Below are positions 43,376-52,884 of a stretch of 57,832 bases of DNA, piece by piece. The notes beneath the pieces were generated by a model. It saw only the letters and a program-made list of their open reading frames with translations, was not told the origin of the DNA and ran no database searches. The first letter of the stretch is position 1. Every line of letters begins with the position of its first letter. The stretch is taken from assembly GCA_016234405.1 (NCBI GenBank), contig JACRCC010000086.1:1-57832 (forward strand). The letters are read 5' to 3'. Source of the stretch: Deltaproteobacteria bacterium. GTDB taxonomy: Bacteria; Desulfobacterota; GWC2-55-46. Both the position numbers and the translations under genes were made by a program.

Positions 43376-46300
43376 GGAAGAAAACTCTTTCAACACCAAA
43401 GCGGCCTCGTCCACCGGCGACTTCTCTCCCTTCTCATCTTCCTTCCGTTCTTCCATGATATTCACCATAAATTTTCCCTCAGACGTAATCCGGTAACGTT
43501 TCGGGTCCGCCTTGACAAGGGCCAACGCCCGCGCGGTTATCGCGGCGCCAAAGCCGTGCGCGGTCAGGTCTCCGAAGGTTATATAGAGCCGCGCCCCCTT
43601 TTGCGTCAGGTCTTTGGCCTTCAGCCTCTTTAAAAGAACCTTCAACCCCATCGTCTTTACAAGCGTCTCAGCCATTGCCGGAAGCTCGCCGTATCTGTCG
43701 TTGAGTTCGTCTTTTATGGAATCAAGGTCCTCCTCGGATGAGGCCATAGAAAGCCTCTTGTAAAAACCGAGCCTTTGACGGGTCTCGGGGATATAATCCT
43801 CCGGCAGATACTGAGAGACGTTAAGGCGTATCTCCGGCTCGACGTCTTCGTTAACCTCCTCGCCCTTCAATTCCCTCACCGCCTCATCGAGAAGCTCCGC
43901 GTACATCTCGAAACCCACCTCCGCCGCGTTGCCGGACTGAGCCGAGCCGAGAAGCTCGCCCGCGCCGCGTATCTCAAGATCGTGAGAGGCTATCTTAAAG
44001 CCTGACCCGGGTTCCGAGAGTTCACGGAGGACGTTTATCCTTTTTTTTGCGTCCCCCGTCATCTCAGCGGACTCAGGGCAGATAAGGTAGGCATAGCTCC
44101 TGTGTTTGCTTCTTCCGACCCTGCCCCTCAGCTGATAAAGCTCGGCCAGACCGAACCTGTCGGCTCTATTTATGATGATGGTGTTGGCCGTCGGTATGTC
44201 GAGGCCGGATTCGATTATGGCGGTGGAGAGCAGCACGTCGTAGTCCTTGTTCACGAAGCCGAGCATCTTTTTTTCAAGCTCGGCCTCGTTCATCTGTCCG
44301 TGCGCCACCGCTATCCGCGCCAGCGGCAGCGTCCTACCCAGAAATTGGGCCATCGCGCCCATGCTCTGGACCCTGTTGTGCACGAAAAATATCTGTCCGC
44401 CCCTTGCCATCTCCCTGTGGCAGGCCTCCGCGATAACGGCCTCATCGAACCTCACGACGCTCGTCTTTATCGCAAGCCTGTCCTCCGGCGGGGTGTTTAT
44501 GACGGACAACTCCCGGACGCTCGTGAGCGCCATCTGTAGCGTCCTCGGTATGGGCGTTGCGGTGAGCGTCAGGCAATCCACCTTTTTTTTGAGCATCTTG
44601 AGCCTTTCCTTGTGGCCCACGCCGAACCTGTGCTCCTCGTCAACCACGATAAGCCCCAAATCTTTAAACTCCACGTCTTTCTGGAGGAGCCTGTGCGTGC
44701 CGATGAGAACGTCAATCTCGCCGCGTCTCAATTTCGCAATAATCTCCATCTGTTCTTTGCGCGATTTAAATCTGCTCAAGACGGCGACGGTTACGGGAAA
44801 CGGAGAGAACCTATTAACAAATGTCCCGTAGTGCTGCTGGGCCAATATGGTCGTCGGCACGAGCACCACGGATTGCTTGCCGTCGAGCGCGGCCTTGAAG
44901 GCGGCCCTCATGGCCACTTCGGTCTTGCCGTAACCTACGTCCCCGCACACGAGCCTGTCCATCGGGCGGGCGTCTTCCATGTCCTTTAACGTCTCGGCGA
45001 TGGCGCGGGACTGGTCGGGGGTCTCTTCATAGTCGAACCCGGCCTCGAACTCCTGAAATAGGTGCCCGGATTTTGAAAACGCGAAACCCGTTACCGCCTG
45101 ACGCTCGGCGTATAATTTCAACAGCTCTCCGGCGAGCCTTTCAACCGCGTGCCTGACCTTTGCCTTTTTCTTCTCCCACTGCGCCCCGCCGAGCTTATCG
45201 GTCTCTGGCGCGCCTGACCCCGCCCCCCGGAACTTTGAGACCATACTGATGCCCCAGACCGGCAGGTAGAGTTTATCGTGGTCCCTGTATTCGAGGAACA
45301 TGAAATCGTTTTCTATATCGTCAACGCAAAGCCTTTTAAGCCCCCTGTATATGCCTATGCCGTGCCGCGCGTGGACTACGAAGTCTCCGGACGCGATATC
45401 TTGGAGGTCCGTTAACGCGGCGTCCAACTTCCCCCCGCGTTGCGCCCTGCGCCTCACGCGCTCTCCGAAGACTTCTTCTTCGGATATGACGGCCACGAGC
45501 TCGTCGTTGAGCCTGAAGCCCGATGAGACGTGCCCCACCGCTGCTTCAAAGCCATATCCCCCCGTCTTTTCGATTATATCCGGCCCGCTTACGCGGGTTC
45601 CTTTGAACGAAAAACCGTAAGCGGATAAAAGCTCTTCGGTCCTTTGGGCCTGCGCCTTGTTGTGCGCGGCCAGATAGACCCTCCAACCCGTGTCCACCAT
45701 GTCTCTGAGCCGCGACGCGAGCGGATTAAAAGGAAACTCTTCTCCCTTTTTCCGGGTTATGTCTTGCCGCATATCAAGATTGCCCTCGGCGCGGATATGA
45801 AACCCGGAAGTCAAAAACGGCTCCATGCAGACTGCGCCGAATCTCTTAAACCCCGCCAACACGTCTTCGCCTTTGGCATAAAGCGCGTCGGGCGCGGCAA
45901 AAAAAACTTTTCTTGAGACGTATTTTTCCGCTTCCGTTTCTATCTCGTCAGCAAAACCTTTAAGCGCAACGGCTATTCCGTCAAACGGCCTCGTAACGAT
46001 TATCGTATCCGGCCTCAGATAATCGCAGACCGTATCCGTGGACTCGTGAAAAAGCGGCAGCAATGCGTCAATCCCTGAGCCTTGTTTTATCTTCTCTACG
46101 ACCCCCTCCCATGCGGCCCTCGGAAGGCCGAGGCTGTCGGCGCGCTCTATGGCCCGCGCCCTTGCCGTCTTGAACGAATTTCCACCGATTGCACTCTCGC
46201 GGGCAGGAAGGATGACGGCATCCGTTAATTCACCGGCGCTTCTCTGCGTTGAGACGTCAAATGGTCTTATTGATTCTATCGAATCGCCGAAAAACTCCAC

Positions 46301-46894
46301 CCTCAGCGGACAATCATACATGGGAGGGAAAACGTCCAATATTCCGCCGCGCACGCTGAATTCTCCGCGCTCCTCCACCATGCTCCTCCTCGCGTATCCG
46401 GCGGCAGACAACCCGTCCACGAATACGTCCATGGTCTGCCCCTCCACCTCGACGGATGCGCCTGATACGATAGTTATCACGCCCTTTACGAGCGCAGCCT
46501 TGGGCATCACGCGCTGCATGAGGGTTCGCTCCGTGATGACGGTAACAAGCCGCTTGTGCTCCGCAAGGTTATAAAGCGCGGAAATGCGGCCTGAGTTTAT
46601 CTCCTCGTGAGTGGGCTGAAGTTCAAACGGGAGCATCTCGGTCGAGGGCATTTTCTGAACGTGCCGGACACCGAGAAAAAAAACAAGATCTTCAAAAAAG
46701 ACCTCGGCGTCTTCGTCGTCAAGGGCGACAACGAGCACGGGTCTGCCTGAACGTTTGAAAAGGCGGGCAATATAATACGCGCGGCTGGAGCCAAGAAGCC
46801 CAGACAGGCTGAAGACCTCCCCGGGGGCAATGGCCGCGCCTTTTTCAACCGCCTTCGAGACGGTTTGCGGTTTATCCGTTAGAGCAATTGACAT
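43343..46894 (-). CDS. mfd: transcription-repair coupling factor
   Basis: 1183-aa SF2 translocase that removes stalled RNA polymerase and recruits UvrA. N-terminal UvrB-like region, RNA polymerase-interacting domain (about 480-560, ELVAVISEEEVFGERVRRR..GDFVVHARHGIG), motor with Walker A GDVGYGKTE near 650, DEEHRFG, and LTATPIPRTLQMA; a TRCF C-terminal domain follows. The tail ARPAPLFSAK is repeat-derived and similar to the PdxA tail. It is in one transcription unit with uvrA, its functional partner. Confidence 0.95.
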   Translation of the reverse strand: MSIALTDKPQTVSKAVEKGAAIAPGEVFSLSGLLGSSRAYYIARLFKRSGRPVLVVALDDEDAEVFFEDLVFFLGVRHVQKMPSTEMLPFELQPTHEEINSGRISALYNLAEHKRLVTVITERTLMQRVMPKAALVKGVITIVSGASVEVEGQTMDVFVDGLSAAGYARRSMVEERGEFSVRGGILDVFPPMYDCPLRVEFFGDSIESIRPFDVSTQRSAGELTDAVILPARESAIGGNSFKTARARAIERADSLGLPRAAWEGVVEKIKQGSGIDALLPLFHESTDTVCDYLRPDTIIVTRPFDGIAVALKGFADEIETEAEKYVSRKVFFAAPDALYAKGEDVLAGFKRFGAVCMEPFLTSGFHIRAEGNLDMRQDITRKKGEEFPFNPLASRLRDMVDTGWRVYLAAHNKAQAQRTEELLSAYGFSFKGTRVSGPDIIEKTGGYGFEAAVGHVSSGFRLNDELVAVISEEEVFGERVRRRAQRGGKLDAALTDLQDIASGDFVVHARHGIGIYRGLKRLCVDDIENDFMFLEYRDHDKLYLPVWGISMVSKFRGAGSGAPETDKLGGAQWEKKKAKVRHAVERLAGELLKLYAERQAVTGFAFSKSGHLFQEFEAGFDYEETPDQSRAIAETLKDMEDARPMDRLVCGDVGYGKTEVAMRAAFKAALDGKQSVVLVPTTILAQQHYGTFVNRFSPFPVTVAVLSRFKSRKEQMEIIAKLRRGEIDVLIGTHRLLQKDVEFKDLGLIVVDEEHRFGVGHKERLKMLKKKVDCLTLTATPIPRTLQMALTSVRELSVINTPPEDRLAIKTSVVRFDEAVIAEACHREMARGGQIFFVHNRVQSMGAMAQFLGRTLPLARIAVAHGQMNEAELEKKMLGFVNKDYDVLLSTAIIESGLDIPTANTIIINRADRFGLAELYQLRGRVGRSKHRSYAYLICPESAEMTGDAKKRINVLRELSEPGSGFKIASHDLEIRGAGELLGSAQSGNAAEVGFEMYAELLDEAVRELKGEEVNEDVEPEIRLNVSQYLPEDYIPETRQRLGFYKRLSMASSEEDLDSIKDELNDRYGELPAMAETLVKTMGLKVLLKRLKAKDLTQKGARLYITFGDLTAHGFGAAITARALALVKADPKRYRITSEGKFMVNIMEERKEDEKGEKSPVDEAALVLKEFSSARPAPLFSAK

Positions 46895-46932
46895 GTTAAT
46901 TTTTATTTATAACACACGGCGTTGGCCGCAAA

Positions 46933-47021
46933 AGACCGTGATGAGGCAATGACCGTGAACCGTAACCGTGTCCGTAAAAGATTCGTTTTTACACGGTTCA
47001 CGGTCACGAACAACGGCCGTT
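46933..47021. repeat. palindromic repeat family A, copy 6
   Basis: AGACCGTGATGAGG, TGACCGTGAACCGTAACCGTG on the left (broken here into units) and ACACGGTTCACGGTCACGA, AACGGCCGTTA on the right. It separates mfd from rsmE; the rsmE TAA stop lies at its edge. Confidence 0.85.
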
Positions 47022-47763
47022 ACTTAATATCCCCAAGCGCGTGCTGCAAAACCGCCAAGACCGCTATAGCGGCGGTCTCGGCCCTCAAGGTGCGCGGGCC
47101 GAACTTTACCGGCGTAAAGCCGAGCCGCCGGGCATCTTCAATCTCTTCATCCGGCAAACCCCCTTCAGGGCCGACAAGCGCGGCTATTGCATTTCCGTGC
47201 AACGGGTTTTTCATCGCTTGAGAGACGGCATACGCCTTTTCGTTTTCCCAGAGGGCTATCTTCATCGCGCCGTCGAGCTTTGTTGACGCAAGAGCGAGGT
47301 CTTCAAAAAAAGCAACATCCGGGACCACGCTCCGGCCGCACTGCTTTGCGGCCTCTATGGCTATCCTTCTCCATCTTTGCGTCTTTATCCCCTCTTTGCC
47401 GGAGGGCATCTTCGATACGGCCCTTCTTGACGCATAAAACCTGACCTCGGAGACCCCAAGCTCAGTCGCCTTCTGTATTATAAGGTCCGTCTTTTCGCCC
47501 TTTGGAAGTCCTTGGATTAAAATGAGCCTTACGGGACTCTCGCGCAAAGGCTCGCCGCCGCCTTTTAGCTTAACGACCGCGCGGTCTTTTTCCATTGCCT
47601 CGATGACGCCGTTCAACGATAAGCCCCTGCCGTTGAATACAACGATCTGCGCGCCTTGGGCAAGCCTCAATACTTTTTTGAGGTGGACAAACTCCGCCCC
47701 TCTTAGCTCAACTTTTTTATCGTCTGGGTTCAATCCTTCCGCAAAAAATCTTCTCATCTGCAT
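47020..47763 (-). CDS. rsmE: 16S rRNA m3U1498 methyltransferase
   Basis: SPOUT methyltransferase, 247 aa. N-terminal PUA-like part (MRRFFAEGLN, HLKKVLRL) and C-terminal SPOUT knot with QCGRSVVP, LVGPEGGLPDEEI and FGPRTLRAETA. It starts ten bases before the end of prmA, a common gene pair (prmA-rsmE). Confidence 0.94.
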   Translation of the reverse strand: MQMRRFFAEGLNPDDKKVELRGAEFVHLKKVLRLAQGAQIVVFNGRGLSLNGVIEAMEKDRAVVKLKGGGEPLRESPVRLILIQGLPKGEKTDLIIQKATELGVSEVRFYASRRAVSKMPSGKEGIKTQRWRRIAIEAAKQCGRSVVPDVAFFEDLALASTKLDGAMKIALWENEKAYAVSQAMKNPLHGNAIAALVGPEGGLPDEEIEDARRLGFTPVKFGPRTLRAETAAIAVLAVLQHALGDIK

Positions 47764-48761
47764 AATCCCCCCAGCCCCCCTTCAGAAAAGGGGGACGCCT
47801 TCCTCATAAGGAGCGTCGTCCACTCGTTATTTTCTCGTTCCCAAGCTGAGCTTGGGAACGAGAAAAACGGTTTAAAACCAAACCGCTCATAAACAGCCGA
47901 GACTTCATGGGCCTCTCCAACGAGTATTCCTGAGAGTATCAAAAATCCGGCCTTGGCGGTCTTTGCCGCGATGACCGGGGCGAGCCGTTTAAGGTCTCCA
48001 GCGAGGATGTTGGCCGCGACCACGTTAAACGCCCCCAAAACGTCCTCAACGGGAGCCGCGCTTATCGAAATCTTGACCCTGTTCCTTTTTGCGTTGAATT
48101 TGGCTGTGCGGACCGCGGTTGCGTCAATGTCAACGCCTACGGCCTTTCGTGCGCCGAGCTTTTTCGCGGCAATGGCAAGTATCCCGGTGCCTGTGCCCAC
48201 GTCGAGAAAAGAAATATCATCCGCGAGACCTCCCCCCTTCCCCATGACATCGAGCAATGCCCTGAGACACGTTTTCGTCGTGAAGTGAGACCCTGTGCCG
48301 AAGGCCATGCCGGGGTCCAAAACGATAACTATATCACCCGGTCTTTTTTTTACCTTGCTCCATGACGGACGCACGAGGATAGAACGCTTATCGCCCTTTT
48401 TTTTTGAAGGCGAAATCCGGACTGGCCTTGTCCGTGCCCGCGCATTTTTTACCCAATCTCGGTCTTTGTAGGCGCAAGCGGTAAAACTCCAGCCCATGGA
48501 CTTCATGGCTTTCCTCAGAGACCGCAGCGGAGCGCCGGCCTTAAGATACGCCTTCAATGAAGCGGCCTCTTGTGCGCTGTCAGCCTCAGGGGGCGGCGTT
48601 TCGATTGACGTGTATGAGAGCAGGAGGTCATCGGGGAGACCCGTGTTGAGTTCAACTACGCCGGGGCTTCCGGCGGCGATAAAAAATGCGGCGGCCTCAT
48701 CCTTTTGAGCCGCCGGGCCTTTGGCCGTTATCTCGACGAGTTTGACGATTTTACGGGGCAT
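47754..48761 (-). CDS. prmA: ribosomal protein L11 methyltransferase
   Basis: 335 aa. The catalytic domain has LDPGMAFGTGSHFTTKTCL, SAM motif LDVGTGTGILAIAAKKLG and VVAANILAGDL (NPLY-like). Near the end, between FGFKPFF and EWTTLLMRK, the peptide SFPSSAWEREN is encoded by a complete family D palindrome: an in-frame insertion in the final beta hairpin. After LLMRK there is another repeat-like tail (ASPFSEGGLGG) before the stop. The catalytic core looks normal, so the enzyme is probably active with an extra loop and tail. Confidence 0.93.
   Translation of the reverse strand: MPRKIVKLVEITAKGPAAQKDEAAAFFIAAGSPGVVELNTGLPDDLLLSYTSIETPPPEADSAQEAASLKAYLKAGAPLRSLRKAMKSMGWSFTACAYKDRDWVKNARARTRPVRISPSKKKGDKRSILVRPSWSKVKKRPGDIVIVLDPGMAFGTGSHFTTKTCLRALLDVMGKGGGLADDISFLDVGTGTGILAIAAKKLGARKAVGVDIDATAVRTAKFNAKRNRVKISISAAPVEDVLGAFNVVAANILAGDLKRLAPVIAAKTAKAGFLILSGILVGEAHEVSAVYERFGFKPFFSFPSSAWERENNEWTTLLMRKASPFSEGGLGGLCR
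47766..47797. repeat. C-rich hairpin in the prmA end
   Basis: CCCCCCAGCCCCCCTT and AAAGGGGG, with the stem CCCCCTT/AAGGGGG interrupted by CAGA. Translated in the prmA frame it yields SPFSEGGLGG, a peptide typical of a dispersed intergenic repeat. Only one copy in this window. Confidence 0.5.
47836..47860. repeat. short palindrome family D, copy 4, inside prmA
   Basis: CGTTCCCAAGCTG/CTTGGGAACG, identical in sequence to copy 1. It stands inside the coding sequence of prmA. Confidence 0.88.
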
Positions 48762-48765
48762 CCGG

Positions 48766-49254
48766 TCAGGATCTCATGTTAACAAACTGAAGCGGGATGC
48801 CGAAGTCTTTTGCCTTGAGCGTCTGTATGGCCTCTTGAAGGTCGTCAATCTTCTTGCCTGTCACCCTTATCTGGTCGTCCATTATCTGGGGCTGCACCTT
48901 GAGCTTTAAATCCTTTATGACCTTATTTATCTCCTTTGCCTTTTCCGTCTCGATGCCCTGTTTTATCTTTATGACCTGCCGCTTGATTCCGCCGGAGGCC
49001 TCCTCGACCTTCCCGAAATCGAGGGACTTTATCGCCACGCCCCTTTTCACAAAACGGGTCTCGAGCATGTCAATCACGCTCTTTAACTTGTTGTCGTCGT
49101 CGCCGATTATCGTTATCTCTTCCTTCTTCTCCCACTTTATCTCGCTCTTGCTCCCTTTGAAGTCGTACCTCTGGGACATCTCCTTTATTGCCTGATTTAC
49201 GGCGTTGTCCACCTCCTGCATGTCCACCTTGGATACGATGTCGAATGACGGCAT
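48766..49254 (-). CDS. yajQ: YajQ-family nucleotide-binding protein
   Basis: 162 aa, the complete UPF0234 family with two ferredoxin-like halves: [18 protein letters not shown]...[10 protein letters not shown] at the start and [20 protein letters not shown] later. Some family members bind c-di-GMP and affect transcription (Xanthomonas work). Location just ahead of prmA is common in related genomes. The role in this organism is unknown. Confidence 0.94.
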   Translation of the reverse strand: MPSFDIVSKVDMQEVDNAVNQAIKEMSQRYDFKGSKSEIKWEKKEEITIIGDDDNKLKSVIDMLETRFVKRGVAIKSLDFGKVEEASGGIKRQVIKIKQGIETEKAKEINKVIKDLKLKVQPQIMDDQIRVTGKKIDDLQEAIQTLKAKDFGIPLQFVNMRS

Positions 49255-49290
49255 AAGAACACCTCCGTTTGGAATTTTAAGGTTATGAAA

Positions 49291-49642
49291 TTACCGGATA
49301 TCTTCCCGTGAAAGTATATTCTCGATCTCCGAGGCAAGGGGCGGGAGGTCTTCGGTTATGGTCTTAAATACGACATCCATGTTGATATCAGAATAAGCGT
49401 GAATAAGGAAGTTGCGCATCCCTACGATATCCGCCCAAGGGATATCCGGATATTTTTCCTTCAGCCCGCTGGAAATCTTGCTGGCTGCTTCGCCGATAAT
49501 CTCAATCTCCTTGACAAGCGAAAGCACAAGCATCCGGCTTTCGGCAAAATCGGCTCTTGACTTGCCTCTGACAAAACCCGATGCCTCTCTTGCCGCATCT
49601 AAGGATATGCCTGAGGCGGACTATGTCATTGTCTTTCGACAT
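49291..49642 (-). pseudogene. hepT: hepT toxin gene, frameshifted
   Basis: HEPN-type toxin of the MntA/HepT system. From an ATG at 49642 (overlapping the mntA end by 17 bases) the frame reads MSKDNDIVRLRHIL. It then has to shift to continue as LDAAREASGFVRGKSRADFAESR and MLVLSLVKEIEIIGEAASK, ending with the active-site motif RNFLIHAY (R-x4-H-x-Y). The break is at a CC pair near 49603-49604; removal of one base restores about 116 aa. Without that change only an 80-aa C-terminal fragment beginning at MLVLS could be made. It is probably an inactive toxin, or a base error in the data. Confidence 0.75.
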
Positions 49643-49934
49643 ATTCCACCCGTGCGGAAGTTACGACTTCTTCGCGGAAATATCTGCTCAAGTCCTGAGG
49701 GGTTCTTAAATCAACCTCGCGCCCGACAATCTTGCTCAATTCGTTTTTCATGCCGGCGAGCCTCAGCAGCCCCGGAACGCGCCCCTCCTCGAACTCGACA
49801 AGCACGTCAACGTCGCTGTCGGGGCGAAAATCCTCCCTCAAGACCGAGCCGAACAGAGAGAGCTTGCGGATGTGGTTTCTCCTGCAGAATCCGGCAATCT
49901 CGCCGTGGGGGAGGGTTATGTTTGTTTTGGCCAT
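49626..49934 (-). CDS. mntA: MntA-type nucleotidyltransferase antitoxin
   Basis: 102-aa minimal nucleotidyltransferase. The GSx10DxD motif is complete: GSVLREDFRPDSDVDVLVEF. In known systems the antitoxin AMPylates its HepT toxin on the HxY tyrosine. Here it is intact while the toxin is frameshifted. Confidence 0.88.
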   Translation of the reverse strand: MAKTNITLPHGEIAGFCRRNHIRKLSLFGSVLREDFRPDSDVDVLVEFEEGRVPGLLRLAGMKNELSKIVGREVDLRTPQDLSRYFREEVVTSARVEYVERQ

Positions 49935-49983
49935 AGTGATTCCAGTTTAACCTAAAGCGCACCTGATGCCAAACGTTATGATT

Positions 49984-50697
49984 TTACGGCCTCACCACTC
50001 GCGCGCCCTTTGGCGGCTTAAAATCGAAAAGACCGGCGGCAACAGGCTCGTTCAGGCGCATCCCGGAAAACTCAATCTCGGTAAGCGTCCCAAACCAATC
50101 CTCGACAATGCTCTTTTTCACGAGGTAATCCGTCCTGCTTATTTCAAGCGTAACCCTTTTGACGTTGTTCTCTCCTGTCTTCGGCGCAAGACGAAGAACA
50201 AAGGCATCTTTTCTTTTTTCGTCAAGGCTCACGGTAAAACTCTTTTTCACGTCTCCCATGCCCGTGAGAAAATCCGCGGCAACTGACCCGGGAGCGCCCT
50301 TACTTTCGATGACCTGATTAAGGTCGGGCTGATAGACCCACGTCGTATGGCCGTCGCTTGTAATAGTGTCTCCGTTGGAATAGACCCACTTCATTGAAGA
50401 AAGTAACTCCCTCGCGCCCGGCCGCTTGAGAGTAACCTTACCCGTGAGCCTTCCCATGGGCGTGGAGCCTGATTTTACCTCCTGAGTAAAATCAGCGGTC
50501 AGGGATGTTACACCGCTAAAACGCCCCTTGAGCTTTGCGATAACCGCGTCTACGGCGGGTATGGTAATCCCATCTTCCGATGAAGACTTTTCGCCGGGCG
50601 TCGCGTGCTCCAAGCGGGGAGCGGGAGCCTCCGCGTGAGAAAGCGAGGCGAGCAAAATAACGGCTAAGCAAGATATACATAAGCGAAGCCTACCCAC
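49984..50697 (-). CDS. lolA: outer membrane lipoprotein carrier protein LolA
   Basis: 237 aa. Signal peptide MGRLRLCISCLAVILLASLSHA; then the half-barrel pattern: LKGRFSGVTSLTADFTQEV, GKVTLKRPGARELLSSMKW, TTWVYQPDLNQVI and FDFKPPKGARVV. It carries lipoproteins across the periplasm and so proves an outer membrane. It overlaps the ftsK stop by eight bases, the usual ftsK-lolA pair. Confidence 0.93.
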   Translation of the reverse strand: MGRLRLCISCLAVILLASLSHAEAPAPRLEHATPGEKSSSEDGITIPAVDAVIAKLKGRFSGVTSLTADFTQEVKSGSTPMGRLTGKVTLKRPGARELLSSMKWVYSNGDTITSDGHTTWVYQPDLNQVIESKGAPGSVAADFLTGMGDVKKSFTVSLDEKRKDAFVLRLAPKTGENNVKRVTLEISRTDYLVKKSIVEDWFGTLTEIEFSGMRLNEPVAAGLFDFKPPKGARVVRP

Positions 50698-52876
50698 GCC
50701 TGAGCACCTCTCTGGGACGGCTGCCCTGCGCGGGGCCGACTATCCCCTCGCTTTCCATCTTTTCTATTATGCGGGCCGCGGTGTTGTAGCCAATCCTGAA
50801 TCTCCTCTGGATGTACGAGGTTGATATCATTTCAAGCTCACGCGCCACGTCCACGGCCTCCTTGTATCTCTGCATGAACTCGGCCCCGAGGTCGTCGGTA
50901 TCGTCGTCGCCGCCCTCCTGCGGTTCGGCTGTAATGACGTTGTCATAAACGGGGGTCCCCTGTTTTTTCCAAAATTCCGTTACCCGCTTTGTCTCGGCCT
51001 CGGACACGTAGACCCCGTGCACCCTCTGGAGCTTCGACGTGCCGGGCGGCAGGTAGAGCATGTCCCCGGCTCCAAGCAGCGTCTCTGCGCCTGCTGCGTC
51101 GAGCACGGTCCTCGAATCCGTCTTCGACGGAAGCTGAAAGGCCATGCGCGCCGGAAAGTTCGTCTTTATCAACCCGGTCACCACGTCAACCGAGGGCCTC
51201 TGCGTTGCGATGATGATGTGTATGCCGGAAGCCCGCGCCATCTGCGATAACCTCACGAGGCACTCCTCCACGTCTTTGCCCGAGGTCATCATGAGGTCGG
51301 CCAACTCGTCTATTATGACGACGATGTAGGGGAGTTTTTTCGCCTCGTCGCCGTTGCCGGAATCCTCCTCCGAGATTATCTGATTGTACTTTTCGATGTT
51401 CTTCGCGCCCTTCTCGGCCATGCTCTTGTAACGCTTGCCCATCTCGGTAACGACGCTCTTCAATGCCCCGGCTGCGCGCTTGGGGTCGGTTATCACCGGG
51501 GCGAGAAGATGCGGTATGCCCTCGTATCCGGTGAGTTCGAGCATCTTAGGGTCAATCATCAAAAACCGGACGTCTTCGGGCGTGGCCTTAAAGAGTATGG
51601 AGAGCACCATCGCGTTGACCGAGACGCTTTTACCCGAGCCGGTTGCCCCGGCCACGAGCAGATGCGGCATCCGCGAAAGGTCGGCCACGTACGGCGCCCC
51701 GCTTATGTCCTTGCCGAGCGCGAGCGTGAGCCTCGAGCGGTTCTTTGAAAACAGCTGAGACTCGAGCATCTCGCGCAGACATATAAGGTCTTTCTTCGCG
51801 TTGGGTATCTCTATGCCCACCACGGCCTTACCGGGTATGGGCGCGATAATCCTTATCGAGACGGCCTTCATCGAGAGCGCCAAGTCGTCCGAGAGATTTA
51901 CTATCCGCCCGACCTTGACCCCTGGGGCCGGCTCGAACTCGTACATCGTGACTATCGGGCCGGGCCTGACTTCAAGCACCCTGCCCTCTATGCCGAAGTC
52001 CAACAGGGTCTTTTCGAGTACCTTGGAATTTTCAAGGAGGGTCTTGCTGTCAACGCAGTCCTGCTTGGAAGGCGGTTCCTCCAAAAGACTCAACGGCGGA
52101 AGTTGAAAAGACCCCGGCGGGTTGGAAAACGCCAAACGCTCCTTTTCCTCAGGCTCCTTTTTTTTGCCCTGTTCACCCTGCTCCCTTGAATGATGGATGA
52201 CGGGCGCGGTCTTTATGGTCTGCGGTTTTTGCGCGGGCGGCTCGTCTGCGGCGGTATCTTCCCCGGTCTCAGCCTCGTCTTCAACGCCAGCCTCTGCCTT
52301 ATCTCCATTAAAAACCCTGCCTAAAACGGCGGCGGCGTAAGGGGATGCCCATACCGCAATCCGCACGACCGAGATGCCCGTTGCTATGAGTATGGTTATA
52401 AGGACTATTGCGATGAGTATTATCACGGAGCCGGTGTATCCTAAAATGTCGGTGAAATACCGGCTGAGGAACGCGCCCGCCAATCCGCCGGCCTTGCTCC
52501 CACTGGGGCCTCCGGTGAAGAGGTTTTTATCCAACATCTGGCTTAAAAGCGTGGACGCCGAGAGGATGAAGAAGGCGAAGCTCACGGGCACGGCCAATCT
52601 GAAGGCAAATATGCGTCTAAGCAAAAATCCGAAGGAGATGAACGCCAAGATGAAGGGAAAAATATATGCGGTATAGCCTATGGCTTTGAGGAGCGCCCAT
52701 GAAAGGTAAATGCCTACGAAGCCCCCCCAACTCGTTCCGTAAGCCTCGCTGTAGGACAAAAGGCTTACCGCCGCGTAGAGGGCAACGGCAAGAAGGGCAA
52801 TCCCCGTAATCTCAAGCCCTACGGAGGGAATGCCATCTTCGTTTTTGGTTTTTAAAGAAACTCCGTTTTTGGCCAT
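50690..52876 (-). CDS. ftsK: DNA translocase FtsK/SpoIIIE
   Basis: 728 aa; chromosome segregation motor at the division septum. Four to five membrane helices up to about 190, a charged linker (about 200-270) and the motor domain with Walker A AGATGSGKSV near 412 and Walker B YIVVIIDELADLM near 535. The C-terminal winged-helix gamma domain (YIQRRFRIGYNTAARIIEKME) recognises KOPS sites. The short linker is like many non-enteric FtsK. Confidence 0.95.
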   Translation of the reverse strand: MAKNGVSLKTKNEDGIPSVGLEITGIALLAVALYAAVSLLSYSEAYGTSWGGFVGIYLSWALLKAIGYTAYIFPFILAFISFGFLLRRIFAFRLAVPVSFAFFILSASTLLSQMLDKNLFTGGPSGSKAGGLAGAFLSRYFTDILGYTGSVIILIAIVLITILIATGISVVRIAVWASPYAAAVLGRVFNGDKAEAGVEDEAETGEDTAADEPPAQKPQTIKTAPVIHHSREQGEQGKKKEPEEKERLAFSNPPGSFQLPPLSLLEEPPSKQDCVDSKTLLENSKVLEKTLLDFGIEGRVLEVRPGPIVTMYEFEPAPGVKVGRIVNLSDDLALSMKAVSIRIIAPIPGKAVVGIEIPNAKKDLICLREMLESQLFSKNRSRLTLALGKDISGAPYVADLSRMPHLLVAGATGSGKSVSVNAMVLSILFKATPEDVRFLMIDPKMLELTGYEGIPHLLAPVITDPKRAAGALKSVVTEMGKRYKSMAEKGAKNIEKYNQIISEEDSGNGDEAKKLPYIVVIIDELADLMMTSGKDVEECLVRLSQMARASGIHIIIATQRPSVDVVTGLIKTNFPARMAFQLPSKTDSRTVLDAAGAETLLGAGDMLYLPPGTSKLQRVHGVYVSEAETKRVTEFWKKQGTPVYDNVITAEPQEGGDDDTDDLGAEFMQRYKEAVDVARELEMISTSYIQRRFRIGYNTAARIIEKMESEGIVGPAQGSRPREVLRRG

Positions 52877-52884
52877 TTGCCTCT

